From Tritrichomonas musculus (Eukaryota; Parabasalia; Tritrichomonadida; Tritrichomonadidae): 64,000 nucleotides of DNA. The notes under the pieces were generated by a model, which worked only from the letters and a program-made list of their open reading frames with translations, was not told the DNA's origin and made no database searches. Numbering within the stretch: position 1 is the first letter of the stretch; every line of letters starts with the position of its first letter. Positions 11,435-26,600 of this stretch are shown piece by piece. Made by a program: the position numbers and the translations under genes. The DNA lies in NCBI GenBank assembly GCA_039105265.1, contig JAPFFF010000093.1, positions 1 through 64,000 on the forward strand, given 5' to 3'.

Positions 11435-14400
11435 TGAACAGAGTTAAATAAAACACAAATCTCAAACACTTTTGTAAGATAATTAAAAACGATTTCGAAA
11501 TTAAGTAAAATCAATAAAGATTAAATCGCAATATCAATTATTCTTATTCAAACGTTTCTCACAAGTATACAGAGTTAAATAAAACATAAATCTCAAACAC
11601 TTTTGTAAGATAATTAAAAACGATTTCGAAATTAAGTAAAATCAATAAAGATTAAATCGCAATATCAATTATTCTTATTCAAACGTTTCTCACAAGTATA
11701 CAGAGTTAAATAAAACATAAATCTCAAACACTTTTGTAAGATAATTAAAAACGATTTCGAAATTAAGTAAAATCAGTAAAAATTAAAGCTTAATCTCAAT
11801 TATTCTTATTCTAACATTTCTCACAAATGAACAGAGTTAAATAAAACACAAATCTCAAACACTTTTGTAAGATAATTAAAAACGATTTCGAAATTAATTA
11901 AAATCAGTAAAAATTAAAGCTTAATCTCAGTTATTCTTATTCAAACGTTTCTCACAAATGAACAGAGTTAAATAAAACATAAATCTCAAACACTTTTGTA
12001 AGATAATTAAAAACGATTTCGAAATTAAGTAAAATCAGTAAAAATTAAAGCTTAATCTCAGTTATTCTTATTCAAACGTTTCTCACAAATGAACAGAGTT
12101 AAATAAAACACAAATCTCAAACACTTTTGTAAGATAATTATAAACGATTTCGAAATTAAGTAAAATCAATAAAAATTAAAGCTTAATCTCAGTTATTCTT
12201 AATCTAACATTTCTCACAAGTGAACAGAGTTAAATAAAACACAAATCTCAAACACTTTTATAAGATAATTGAAAAAGATTTCGAAATTAAGTAAAATCAA
12301 TAAAAATTAAAGCTTAATCTCAGTTATTCTTATTCAAACGTTTCTCACAAATGAACAGAGTTAAATAAAACACAAATCTCAAACACTTTTGTAAGATAAT
12401 TAAAAACGATTTCGAAATTAAGTAAAATCAATAAAAATTAAAGCTTAATCTCAGTTATTCTTATTCTAACATTTCTCACAAATGAACAGAGTTAAATAAA
12501 ACACAAATCTCAAACACTTTTGTAAGATAATTAAAAACGATTTCGAAATTAAGTAAAATCAGTAAAAATTAAAGCTTAATCTCAGTTATTCTTATTCAAA
12601 CGTTTCTCACAAGTGAACAGAGTTAAATAAAACATAAATCTCAAACACTTTTGTAAGATAATTAAAAACGATTTCGAAATTAAGTAAAATCAATAAAGAT
12701 TAAATCGCAATATCAATTATTCTTATTCAAACGTTTCTCACAAGTGAACAGAGTTAAATAAAACACAAATCTCAAACACTTTTGTAAGATAATTAAAAAC
12801 GATTTCGAAATTAAGTAAAATCAATAAAGATTAAATCGCAATATCAATTATTCTTATTCAAACGTTTCTCACAAGTGAACAGAGTTAAATAAAACACAAA
12901 TCTCAAACACTTTTGTAAGATAATTAAAAACGATTTCGAAATTAAGTAAAATCAATAAAGATTAAATCGCAATATCAATTATTCTTATTCAAACGTTTCT
13001 CACAAGTATACAGAGTTAAATAAAACATAAATCTCAAACACTTTTGTAAGATAATTAAAAACGATTTCGAAATTAAGTAAAATCAGTAAAAATTAAAGCT
13101 TAATCTCAATTATTCTTAATCTAACGTTTCTCACAAATGAACAGAGTTAAATAAAACACAAATCTCAAACACTTTTATAAGATAATTAAAAACGATTTCG
13201 AAATTAAGTAAAATCAGTAAAAATTAAAGCTTAATCTCAATTATTCTTAATCTAACGTTTCTCACAAATGAACAGAGTTAAATAAAACACAAATCTCAAA
13301 CACTTTTGTAAGATAATTATAAACGATTTCGAAATTAAGTAAAATCAGTAAAAATTAAAGCTTAATCTCAGTTATTCTTAATCTAACATTTCTCACAAAT
13401 GAACAGAGTTAAATAAAACACAAATCTCAAACACTTTTGTAAGATAATTAAAAACGATTTCGAAATTAAGTAAAATCAATAAAGATTAAATCGCAATATC
13501 AATTATTCTTATTCTAACATTTCTCACAAATGAACAGAGTTAAATAAAACACAAATCTCAAACACTTTTGTAAGATAATTAAAAACGATTTCGAAATTAA
13601 GTAAAATCAGTAAAAATTAAAGCTTAATCTCAGTTATTCTTATTCAAACGTTTCTCACAAGTGAACAGAGTTAAATAAAACATAAATCTCAAACACTTTT
13701 GTAAGATAATTAAAAACGATTTCGAAATTAAGTAAAATCAGTAAAAATTAAAGCTTAATCTCAGTTATTCTTATTCTAACATTTCTCACAAATGAACAGA
13801 GTTAAATAAAACACAAATCTCAAACACTTTTGTAAGATAATTAAAAACGATTTCGAAATTAAGTAAAATCAGTAAAAATTAAAGCTTAATCTCAGTTATT
13901 CTTATTCAAACGTTTCTCACAAGTGAACAGAGTTAAATAAAACATAAATCTCAAACACTTTTGTAAGATAATTAAAAACGATTTCGAAATTAAGTAAAAT
14001 CAATAAAGATTAAATCGCAATATCAATTATTCTTATTCAAACGTTTCTCACAAGTGAACAGAGTTAAATAAAACACAAATCTCAAACACTTTTGTAAGAT
14101 AATTAAAAACGATTTCGAAATTAAGTAAAATCAATAAAGATTAAATCGCAATATCAATTATTCTTATTCAAACGTTTCTCACAAGTGAACAGAGTTAAAT
14201 AAAACACAAATCTCAAACACTTTTGTAAGATAATTAAAAACGATTTCGAAATTAAGTAAAATCAATAAAGATTAAATCGCAATATCAATTATTCTTATTC
14301 AAACGTTTCTCACAAGTATACAGAGTTAAATAAAACATAAATCTCAAACACTTTTGTAAGATAATTAAAAACGATTTCGAAATTAAGTAAAATCAGTAAA

Positions 14401-15980
14401 AATTAAAGCTTAATCTCAATTATTCTTAATCTAACGTTTCTCACAAATGAACAGAGTTAAATAAAACACAAATCTCAAACACTTTTATAAGATAATTAAA
14501 AACGATTTCGAAATTAAGTAAAATCAGTAAAAATTAAAGCTTAATCTCAATTATTCTTAATCTAACGTTTCTCACAAATGAACAGAGTTAAATAAAACAC
14601 AAATCTCAAACACTTTTGTAAGATAATTAAAAACGATTTCGAAATTAAGTAAAATCAGTAAAAATTAAAGCTTAATCTCAGTTATTCTTAATCTAACGTT
14701 TCTCACAAATGAACAGAGTTAAATAAAACACAAATCTCAAACACTTTTGTAAGATAATTATAAACGATTTCGAAATTAAGTAAAATCAGTAAAAATTAAA
14801 GCTTAATCTCAGTTATTCTTAATCTAACATTTCTCACAAATGAACAGAGTTAAATAAAACACAAATCTCAAACACTTTTGTAAGATAATTAAAAACGATT
14901 TCGAAATTAAGTAAAATCAGTAAAGATTAAAGCTTAATCTCAGTTATTCTTAATCTAACATTTCTCACAAATGAACAGAGTTAAATAAAACACAAATCTC
15001 AAACACTTTTGTAAGATAATTATAAACGATTTCGAAATTAATTAAAATCAGTAAAAATTAAAGCTTAATCTCAGTTATTCTTATTCTAACATTTCTCACA
15101 AATGAACAGAGTTAAATAAAACACAAATCTCAAACACTTTTGTAAGATAATTAAAAACGATTTCGAAATTAATTAAAATCAGTAAAAATTAAAGCTTAAT
15201 CTCAGTTATTCTTATTCAAACGTTTCTCACAAATGAACAGAGTTAAATAAAACACAAATCTCAAACACTTTTGTAAGATAATTAAAAACGATTTCGAAAT
15301 TAAGTAAAATCAATAAAAATTAAAGCTTAATCTCAGTTATTCTTATTCTAACATTTCTCACAAATGAACAGAGTTAAATAAAACACAAATCTCAAACACT
15401 TTTGTAAGATAATTAAAAACGATTTCGAAATTAAGTAAAATCAGTAAAAATTAAAGCTTAATCTCAGTTATTCTTATTCAAACGTTTCTCACAAGTGAAC
15501 AGAGTTAAATAAAACATAAATCTCAAACACTTTTGTAAGATAATTAAAAACGATTTCGAAATTAAGTAAAATCAATAAAGATTAAATCGCAATATCAATT
15601 ATTCTTATTCAAACGTTTCTCACAAGTGAACAGAGTTAAATAAAACACAAATCTCAAACACTTTTGTAAGATAATTAAAAACGATTTCGAAATTAAGTAA
15701 AATCAATAAAGATTAAATCGCAATATCAATTATTCTTATTCAAACGTTTCTCACAAGTGAACAGAGTTAAATAAAACACAAATCTCAAACACTTTTGTAA
15801 GATAATTAAAAACGATTTCGAAATTAAGTAAAATCAATAAAGATTAAATCGCAATATCAATTATTCTTATTCAAACGTTTCTCACAAGTGAACAGAGTTA
15901 AATAAAACACAAATCTCAAACACTTTTGTAAGATAATTAAAAACGATTTCGAAATTAAGTAAAATCAATAAAGATTAAAT
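11435..15980. repeat. Block A of a 39-unit (5109 bp) duplication
   Basis: This block matches block B at a displacement of 5109 bp (39 units) from its start to about 15020. T-form units at 11566, 11697, 13007 and 14317 pair with 16675, 16806, 18116 and 19426. The K-form unit at 12271 pairs with 17380. The rare cagtaaagatt unit at 14919 pairs with 20028. After about 15040 the displacement becomes 40 units (for example 15311 with 20551), so one unit was gained in B or lost in A. Similarity ends near 15990, where A reads caaatgaac with cataaatc and B carries a T-form unit. Confidence 0.85.
12450..14620. repeat. Tandem 10-unit (1310 bp) repeat inside block A
   Basis: The stretch 12450-13310 recurs at 13760-14620, displaced by exactly 1310 bp. 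Each copy runs through a tattctaaca unit, an S-form unit with cataaatc, three R-form units, a T-form unit (13007, 14317) and then taatctaacg units, the first with ttttataag. The right-hand limit is marked by one difference at unit position 49 (ataaacg near 13320 against aaaaacg near 14630). The same pair is carried in block B at about 17560-18420 and 18870-19730. Confidence 0.85.
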
Positions 15981-16543
15981 CGCAATATCAATTATTCTTA
16001 TTCAAACGTTTCTCACAAATGAACAGAGTTAAATAAAACATAAATCTCAAACACTTTTGTAAGATAATTATAAACGATTTCGAAATTAAGTAAAATCAGT
16101 AAAAATTAAAGCTTAATCTCAGTTATTCTTATTCAAACGTTTCTCACAAATGAACAGAGTTAAATAAAACACAAATCTCAAACACTTTTGTAAGATAATT
16201 ATAAACGATTTCGAAATTAAGTAAAATCAATAAAAATTAAAGCTTAATCTCAGTTATTCTTAATCTAACATTTCTCACAAGTGAACAGAGTTAAATAAAA
16301 CACAAATCTCAAACACTTTTATAAGATAATTGAAAAAGATTTCGAAATTAAGTAAAATCAATAAAAATTAAAGCTTAATCTCAGTTATTCTTATTCAAAC
16401 GTTTCTCACAAATGAACAGAGTTAAATAAAACACAAATCTCAAACACTTTTGTAAGATAATTAAAAACGATTTCGAAATTAAGTAAAATCAATAAAAATT
16501 AAAGCTTAATCTCAGTTATTCTTATTCAAACGTTTCTCACAAG

Positions 16544-19500
16544 TGAACAGAGTTAAATAAAACACAAATCTCAAACACTTTTGTAAGATAATTAAAAACG
16601 ATTTCGAAATTAAGTAAAATCAATAAAGATTAAATCGCAATATCAATTATTCTTATTCAAACGTTTCTCACAAGTATACAGAGTTAAATAAAACATAAAT
16701 CTCAAACACTTTTGTAAGATAATTAAAAACGATTTCGAAATTAAGTAAAATCAATAAAGATTAAATCGCAATATCAATTATTCTTATTCAAACGTTTCTC
16801 ACAAGTATACAGAGTTAAATAAAACATAAATCTCAAACACTTTTGTAAGATAATTAAAAACGATTTCGAAATTAAGTAAAATCAGTAAAAATTAAAGCTT
16901 AATCTCAATTATTCTTATTCTAACATTTCTCACAAATGAACAGAGTTAAATAAAACACAAATCTCAAACACTTTTGTAAGATAATTAAAAACGATTTCGA
17001 AATTAATTAAAATCAGTAAAAATTAAAGCTTAATCTCAGTTATTCTTATTCAAACGTTTCTCACAAATGAACAGAGTTAAATAAAACATAAATCTCAAAC
17101 ACTTTTGTAAGATAATTAAAAACGATTTCGAAATTAAGTAAAATCAGTAAAAATTAAAGCTTAATCTCAGTTATTCTTATTCAAACGTTTCTCACAAATG
17201 AACAGAGTTAAATAAAACACAAATCTCAAACACTTTTGTAAGATAATTATAAACGATTTCGAAATTAAGTAAAATCAATAAAAATTAAAGCTTAATCTCA
17301 GTTATTCTTAATCTAACATTTCTCACAAGTGAACAGAGTTAAATAAAACACAAATCTCAAACACTTTTATAAGATAATTGAAAAAGATTTCGAAATTAAG
17401 TAAAATCAATAAAAATTAAAGCTTAATCTCAGTTATTCTTATTCAAACGTTTCTCACAAATGAACAGAGTTAAATAAAACACAAATCTCAAACACTTTTG
17501 TAAGATAATTAAAAACGATTTCGAAATTAAGTAAAATCAATAAAAATTAAAGCTTAATCTCAGTTATTCTTATTCTAACATTTCTCACAAATGAACAGAG
17601 TTAAATAAAACACAAATCTCAAACACTTTTGTAAGATAATTAAAAACGATTTCGAAATTAAGTAAAATCAGTAAAAATTAAAGCTTAATCTCAGTTATTC
17701 TTATTCAAACGTTTCTCACAAGTGAACAGAGTTAAATAAAACATAAATCTCAAACACTTTTGTAAGATAATTAAAAACGATTTCGAAATTAAGTAAAATC
17801 AATAAAGATTAAATCGCAATATCAATTATTCTTATTCAAACGTTTCTCACAAGTGAACAGAGTTAAATAAAACACAAATCTCAAACACTTTTGTAAGATA
17901 ATTAAAAACGATTTCGAAATTAAGTAAAATCAATAAAGATTAAATCGCAATATCAATTATTCTTATTCAAACGTTTCTCACAAGTGAACAGAGTTAAATA
18001 AAACACAAATCTCAAACACTTTTGTAAGATAATTAAAAACGATTTCGAAATTAAGTAAAATCAATAAAGATTAAATCGCAATATCAATTATTCTTATTCA
18101 AACGTTTCTCACAAGTATACAGAGTTAAATAAAACATAAATCTCAAACACTTTTGTAAGATAATTAAAAACGATTTCGAAATTAAGTAAAATCAGTAAAA
18201 ATTAAAGCTTAATCTCAATTATTCTTAATCTAACGTTTCTCACAAATGAACAGAGTTAAATAAAACACAAATCTCAAACACTTTTATAAGATAATTAAAA
18301 ACGATTTCGAAATTAAGTAAAATCAGTAAAAATTAAAGCTTAATCTCAATTATTCTTAATCTAACGTTTCTCACAAATGAACAGAGTTAAATAAAACACA
18401 AATCTCAAACACTTTTGTAAGATAATTATAAACGATTTCGAAATTAAGTAAAATCAGTAAAAATTAAAGCTTAATCTCAGTTATTCTTAATCTAACATTT
18501 CTCACAAATGAACAGAGTTAAATAAAACACAAATCTCAAACACTTTTGTAAGATAATTAAAAACGATTTCGAAATTAAGTAAAATCAATAAAGATTAAAT
18601 CGCAATATCAATTATTCTTATTCTAACATTTCTCACAAATGAACAGAGTTAAATAAAACACAAATCTCAAACACTTTTGTAAGATAATTAAAAACGATTT
18701 CGAAATTAAGTAAAATCAGTAAAAATTAAAGCTTAATCTCAGTTATTCTTATTCAAACGTTTCTCACAAGTGAACAGAGTTAAATAAAACATAAATCTCA
18801 AACACTTTTGTAAGATAATTAAAAACGATTTCGAAATTAAGTAAAATCAGTAAAAATTAAAGCTTAATCTCAGTTATTCTTATTCTAACATTTCTCACAA
18901 ATGAACAGAGTTAAATAAAACACAAATCTCAAACACTTTTGTAAGATAATTAAAAACGATTTCGAAATTAAGTAAAATCAGTAAAAATTAAAGCTTAATC
19001 TCAGTTATTCTTATTCAAACGTTTCTCACAAGTGAACAGAGTTAAATAAAACATAAATCTCAAACACTTTTGTAAGATAATTAAAAACGATTTCGAAATT
19101 AAGTAAAATCAATAAAGATTAAATCGCAATATCAATTATTCTTATTCAAACGTTTCTCACAAGTGAACAGAGTTAAATAAAACACAAATCTCAAACACTT
19201 TTGTAAGATAATTAAAAACGATTTCGAAATTAAGTAAAATCAATAAAGATTAAATCGCAATATCAATTATTCTTATTCAAACGTTTCTCACAAGTGAACA
19301 GAGTTAAATAAAACACAAATCTCAAACACTTTTGTAAGATAATTAAAAACGATTTCGAAATTAAGTAAAATCAATAAAGATTAAATCGCAATATCAATTA
19401 TTCTTATTCAAACGTTTCTCACAAGTATACAGAGTTAAATAAAACATAAATCTCAAACACTTTTGTAAGATAATTAAAAACGATTTCGAAATTAAGTAAA

Positions 19501-21220
19501 ATCAGTAAAAATTAAAGCTTAATCTCAATTATTCTTAATCTAACGTTTCTCACAAATGAACAGAGTTAAATAAAACACAAATCTCAAACACTTTTATAAG
19601 ATAATTAAAAACGATTTCGAAATTAAGTAAAATCAGTAAAAATTAAAGCTTAATCTCAATTATTCTTAATCTAACGTTTCTCACAAATGAACAGAGTTAA
19701 ATAAAACACAAATCTCAAACACTTTTGTAAGATAATTAAAAACGATTTCGAAATTAAGTAAAATCAGTAAAAATTAAAGCTTAATCTCAGTTATTCTTAA
19801 TCTAACGTTTCTCACAAATGAACAGAGTTAAATAAAACACAAATCTCAAACACTTTTGTAAGATAATTATAAACGATTTCGAAATTAAGTAAAATCAGTA
19901 AAAATTAAAGCTTAATCTCAGTTATTCTTAATCTAACATTTCTCACAAATGAACAGAGTTAAATAAAACACAAATCTCAAACACTTTTGTAAGATAATTA
20001 AAAACGATTTCGAAATTAAGTAAAATCAGTAAAGATTAAAGCTTAATCTCAGTTATTCTTAATCTAACATTTCTCACAAATGAACAGAGTTAAATAAAAC
20101 ACAAATCTCAAACACTTTTGTAAGATAATTATAAACGATTTCGAAATTAAGTAAAATCAGTAAAAATTAAAGCTTAATCTCAGTTATTCTTATTCAAACG
20201 TTTCTCACAAATGAACAGAGTTAAATAAAACACAAATCTCAAACACTTTTGTAAGATAATTATAAACGATTTCGAAATTAAGTAAAATCAGTAAAAATTA
20301 AAGCTTAATCTCAGTTATTCTTATTCTAACATTTCTCACAAATGAACAGAGTTAAATAAAACACAAATCTCAAACACTTTTGTAAGATAATTAAAAACGA
20401 TTTCGAAATTAAGTAAAATCAGTAAAAATTAAAGCTTAATCTCAGTTATTCTTATTCAAACGTTTCTCACAAATGAACAGAGTTAAATAAAACACAAATC
20501 TCAAACACTTTTGTAAGATAATTAAAAACGATTTCGAAATTAAGTAAAATCAATAAAAATTAAAGCTTAATCTCAGTTATTCTTATTCTAACATTTCTCA
20601 CAAATGAACAGAGTTAAATAAAACACAAATCTCAAACACTTTTGTAAGATAATTAAAAACGATTTCGAAATTAAGTAAAATCAGTAAAAATTAAAGCTTA
20701 ATCTCAGTTATTCTTATTCAAACGTTTCTCACAAGTGAACAGAGTTAAATAAAACATAAATCTCAAACACTTTTGTAAGATAATTAAAAACGATTTCGAA
20801 ATTAAGTAAAATCAATAAAGATTAAATCGCAATATCAATTATTCTTATTCAAACGTTTCTCACAAGTGAACAGAGTTAAATAAAACACAAATCTCAAACA
20901 CTTTTGTAAGATAATTAAAAACGATTTCGAAATTAAGTAAAATCAATAAAGATTAAATCGCAATATCAATTATTCTTATTCAAACGTTTCTCACAAGTGA
21001 ACAGAGTTAAATAAAACACAAATCTCAAACACTTTTGTAAGATAATTAAAAACGATTTCGAAATTAAGTAAAATCAATAAAGATTAAATCGCAATATCAA
21101 TTATTCTTATTCAAACGTTTCTCACAAGTGAACAGAGTTAAATAAAACACAAATCTCAAACACTTTTGTAAGATAATTAAAAACGATTTCGAAATTAAGT
21201 AAAATCAATAAAGATTAAAT
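16544..21220. repeat. Block B of a 39-unit (5109 bp) duplication
   Basis: This is the partner of block A, separated from it by about four units (15990-16540) that contain a K-form unit at 16332. It carries the same nested 10-unit tandem repeat and one more unit than A in its last quarter. A difference at unit position 68 separates the copies near 15037 (aattaatt) and 20145 (aattaagt), which shows some divergence since duplication. Confidence 0.85.
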
Positions 21221-21569
21221 CGCAATATCAATTATTCTTATTCAAACGTTTCTCACAAGTATACAGAGTTAAATAAAACATAAATCTCAAACACTTTTGT
21301 AAGATAATTAAAAACGATTTCGAAATTAAGTAAAATCAGTAAAAATTAAAGCTTAATCTCAGTTATTCTTATTCAAACGTTTCTCACAAGTGAACAGAGT
21401 TAAATAAAACATAAATCTCAAACACTTTTGTAAGATAATTAAAAACGATTTCGAAATTAAGTAAAATCAGTAAAAATTAAAGCTTAATCTCAGTTATTCT
21501 TAATCTAACATTTCTCACAAATGAACAGAGTTAAATAAAACATAAATCTCAAACACTTTTGTAAGATAA

Positions 21570-23640
21570 TTATAAACGATTTCGAAATTAAGTAAAATCA
21601 GTAAAAATTAAAGCTTAATCTCAGTTATTCTTATTCAAACGTTTCTCACAAATGAACAGAGTTAAATAAAACACAAATCTCAAACACTTTTGTAAGATAA
21701 TTATAAACGATTTCGAAATTAAGTAAAATCAATAAAAATTAAAGCTTAATCTCAGTTATTCTTAATCTAACATTTCTCACAAGTGAACAGAGTTAAATAA
21801 AACACAAATCTCAAACACTTTTATAAGATAATTGAAAAAGATTTCGAAATTAAGTAAAATCAATAAAAATTAAAGCTTAATCTCAGTTATTCTTATTCAA
21901 ACGTTTCTCACAAATGAACAGAGTTAAATAAAACACAAATCTCAAACACTTTTGTAAGATAATTAAAAACGATTTCGAAATTAAGTAAAATCAATAAAAA
22001 TTAAAGCTTAATCTCAGTTATTCTTATTCTAACATTTCTCACAAATGAACAGAGTTAAATAAAACACAAATCTCAAACACTTTTGTAAGATAATTAAAAA
22101 CGATTTCGAAATTAATTAAAATCAGTAAAAATTAAAGCTTAATCTCAGTTATTCTTATTCAAACGTTTCTCACAAGTGAACAGAGTTAAATAAAACATAA
22201 ATCTCAAACACTTTTGTAAGATAATTAAAAACGATTTCGAAATTAAGTAAAATCAATAAAGATTAAATCGCAATATCAATTATTCTTATTCAAACGTTTC
22301 TCACAAGTGAACAGAGTTAAATAAAACACAAATCTCAAACACTTTTGTAAGATAATTAAAAACGATTTCGAAATTAAGTAAAATCAATAAAGATTAAATC
22401 GCAATATCAATTATTCTTATTCAAACGTTTCTCACAAATGAACAGAGTTAAATAAAACACAAATCTCAAACACTTTTGTAAGATAATTAAAAACGATTTC
22501 GAAATTAAGTAAAATCAATAAAAATTAAAGCTTAATCTCAGTTATTCTTATTCTAACATTTCTCACAAATGAACAGAGTTAAATAAAACACAAATCTCAA
22601 ACACTTTTGTAAGATAATTAAAAACGATTTCGAAATTAAGTAAAATCAGTAAAAATTAAAGCTTAATCTCAGTTATTCTTATTCAAACGTTTCTCACAAG
22701 TGAACAGAGTTAAATAAAACATAAATCTCAAACACTTTTGTAAGATAATTAAAAACGATTTCGAAATTAAGTAAAATCAATAAAGATTAAATCGCAATAT
22801 CAATTATTCTTATTCAAACGTTTCTCACAAGTGAACAGAGTTAAATAAAACACAAATCTCAAACACTTTTGTAAGATAATTAAAAACGATTTCGAAATTA
22901 AGTAAAATCAGTAAAAATTAAAGCTTAATCTCAGTTATTCTTAATCTAACATTTCTCACAAATGAACAGAGTTAAATAAAACACAAATCTCAAACACTTT
23001 TGTAAGATAATTATAAACGATTTCGAAATTAAGTAAAATCAGTAAAAATTAAAGCTTAATCTCAGTTATTCTTATTCAAACGTTTCTCACAAATGAACAG
23101 AGTTAAATAAAACACAAATCTCAAACACTTTTGTAAGATAATTAAAAACGATTTCGAAATTAAGTAAAATCAGTAAAAATTAAAGCTTAATCTCAGTTAT
23201 TCTTATTCAAACGTTTCTCACAAATGAACAGAGTTAAATAAAACACAAATCTCAAACACTTTTGTAAGATAATTAAAAACGATTTCGAAATTAAGTAAAA
23301 TCAATAAAGATTAAATCGCAATATCAATTATTCTTATTCAAACGTTTCTCACAAGTGAACAGAGTTAAATAAAACACAAATCTCAAACACTTTTGTAAGA
23401 TAATTAAAAACGATTTCGAAATTAAGTAAAATCAATAAAGATTAAATCGCAATATCAATTATTCTTATTCAAACGTTTCTCACAAGTATACAGAGTTAAA
23501 TAAAACATAAATCTCAAACACTTTTGTAAGATAATTAAAAACGATTTCGAAATTAAGTAAAATCAATAAAGATTAAATCGCAATATCAATTATTCTTATT
23601 CAAACGTTTCTCACAAGTATACAGAGTTAAATAAAACACA
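21570..23640. repeat. Segment repeated 33 units (4323 bp) downstream
   Basis: The segment matches 25890-27960. Paired markers are the K-form unit 21834 with 26157, the aattaatt variant near 22111 with 26434, and the T-form doublet 23487/23618 with 27810/27941. This 33-unit displacement overlaps a different 30-unit displacement on the right (23880 with 27810), so the T-form doublet at 27810/27941 has two equally good partners upstream. That fits repeated unequal exchange. Confidence 0.8.
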
Positions 23641-26600
23641 AATCTCAAACACTTTTGTAAGATAATTAAAAACGATTTCGAAATTAAGTAAAATCAATAA
23701 AGATTAAATCGCAATATCAATTATTCTTATTCAAACGTTTCTCACAAGTGAACAGAGTTAAATAAAACACAAATCTCAAACACTTTTGTAAGATAATTAA
23801 AAACGATTTCGAAATTAAGTAAAATCAATAAAGATTAAATCGCAATATCAATTATTCTTATTCAAACGTTTCTCACAAGTATACAGAGTTAAATAAAACA
23901 TAAATCTCAAACACTTTTGTAAGATAATTAAAAACGATTTCGAAATTAAGTAAAATCAATAAAGATTAAATCGCAATATCAATTATTCTTATTCAAACGT
24001 TTCTCACAAGTATACAGAGTTAAATAAAACACAAATCTCAAACACTTTTGTAAGATAATTAAAAACGATTTCGAAATTAAGTAAAATCAGTAAAAATTAA
24101 AGCTTAATCTCAATTATTCTTATTCTAACATTTCTCACAAATGAACAGAGTTAAATAAAACACAAATCTCAAACACTTTTGTAAGATAATTAAAAACGAT
24201 TTCGAAATTAATTAAAATCAGTAAAAATTAAAGCTTAATCTCAGTTATTCTTATTCAAACGTTTCTCACAAATGAACAGAGTTAAATAAAACATAAATCT
24301 CAAACACTTTTGTAAGATAATTAAAAACGATTTCGAAATTAAGTAAAATCAGTAAAAATTAAAGCTTAATCTCAGTTATTCTTATTCAAACGTTTCTCAC
24401 AAATGAACAGAGTTAAATAAAACACAAATCTCAAACACTTTTGTAAGATAATTATAAACGATTTCGAAATTAAGTAAAATCAATAAAAATTAAAGCTTAA
24501 TCTCAGTTATTCTTAATCTAACATTTCTCACAAGTGAACAGAGTTAAATAAAACACAAATCTCAAACACTTTTATAAGATAATTGAAAAAGATTTCGAAA
24601 TTAAGTAAAATCAATAAAAATTAAAGCTTAATCTCAGTTATTCTTATTCAAACGTTTCTCACAAATGAACAGAGTTAAATAAAACACAAATCTCAAACAC
24701 TTTTGTAAGATAATTAAAAACGATTTCGAAATTAAGTAAAATCAATAAAAATTAAAGCTTAATCTCAGTTATTCTTATTCTAACATTTCTCACAAATGAA
24801 CAGAGTTAAATAAAACACAAATCTCAAACACTTTTGTAAGATAATTAAAAACGATTTCGAAATTAAGTAAAATCAGTAAAAATTAAAGCTTAATCTCAGT
24901 TATTCTTATTCAAACGTTTCTCACAAGTGAACAGAGTTAAATAAAACATAAATCTCAAACACTTTTGTAAGATAATTAAAAACGATTTCGAAATTAAGTA
25001 AAATCAATAAAGATTAAATCGCAATATCAATTATTCTTATTCAAACGTTTCTCACAAGTGAACAGAGTTAAATAAAACACAAATCTCAAACACTTTTGTA
25101 AGATAATTAAAAACGATTTCGAAATTAAGTAAAATCAATAAAGATTAAATCGCAATATCAATTATTCTTATTCAAACGTTTCTCACAAGTGAACAGAGTT
25201 AAATAAAACACAAATCTCAAACACTTTTGTAAGATAATTAAAAACGATTTCGAAATTAAGTAAAATCAATAAAGATTAAATCGCAATATCAATTATTCTT
25301 ATTCAAACGTTTCTCACAAGTATACAGAGTTAAATAAAACATAAATCTCAAACACTTTTGTAAGATAATTAAAAACGATTTCGAAATTAAGTAAAATCAG
25401 TAAAAATTAAAGCTTAATCTCAATTATTCTTAATCTAACGTTTCTCACAAATGAACAGAGTTAAATAAAACACAAATCTCAAACACTTTTATAAGATAAT
25501 TAAAAACGATTTCGAAATTAAGTAAAATCAGTAAAAATTAAAGCTTAATCTCAATTATTCTTAATCTAACGTTTCTCACAAGTGAACAGAGTTAAATAAA
25601 ACACAAATCTCAAACACTTTTGTAAGATAATTAAAAACGATTTCGAAATTAAGTAAAATCAGTAAAAATTAAAGCGCAATATCAATTATTCTTATTCAAA
25701 CGTTTCTCACAAGTGAACAGAGTTAAATAAAACACAAATCTCAAACACTTTTGTAAGATAATTAAAAACGATTTCGAAATTAAGTAAAATCAATAAAGAT
25801 TAAATCGCAATATCAATTATTCTTATTCAAACGTTTCTCACAAATGAACAGAGTTAAATAAAACATAAATCTCAAACACTTTTGTAAGATAATTATAAAC
25901 GATTTCGAAATTAAGTAAAATCAGTAAAAATTAAAGCTTAATCTCAGTTATTCTTATTCAAACGTTTCTCACAAATGAACAGAGTTAAATAAAACACAAA
26001 TCTCAAACACTTTTGTAAGATAATTATAAACGATTTCGAAATTAAGTAAAATCAATAAAAATTAAAGCTTAATCTCAGTTATTCTTAATCTAACATTTCT
26101 CACAAGTGAACAGAGTTAAATAAAACACAAATCTCAAACACTTTTATAAGATAATTGAAAAAGATTTCGAAATTAAGTAAAATCAATAAAAATTAAAGCT
26201 TAATCTCAGTTATTCTTATTCAAACGTTTCTCACAAATGAACAGAGTTAAATAAAACACAAATCTCAAACACTTTTGTAAGATAATTAAAAACGATTTCG
26301 AAATTAAGTAAAATCAATAAAAATTAAAGCTTAATCTCAGTTATTCTTATTCTAACATTTCTCACAAATGAACAGAGTTAAATAAAACACAAATCTCAAA
26401 CACTTTTGTAAGATAATTAAAAACGATTTCGAAATTAATTAAAATCAGTAAAAATTAAAGCTTAATCTCAGTTATTCTTATTCAAACGTTTCTCACAAGT
26501 GAACAGAGTTAAATAAAACATAAATCTCAAACACTTTTGTAAGATAATTAAAAACGATTTCGAAATTAAGTAAAATCAATAAAGATTAAATCGCAATATC

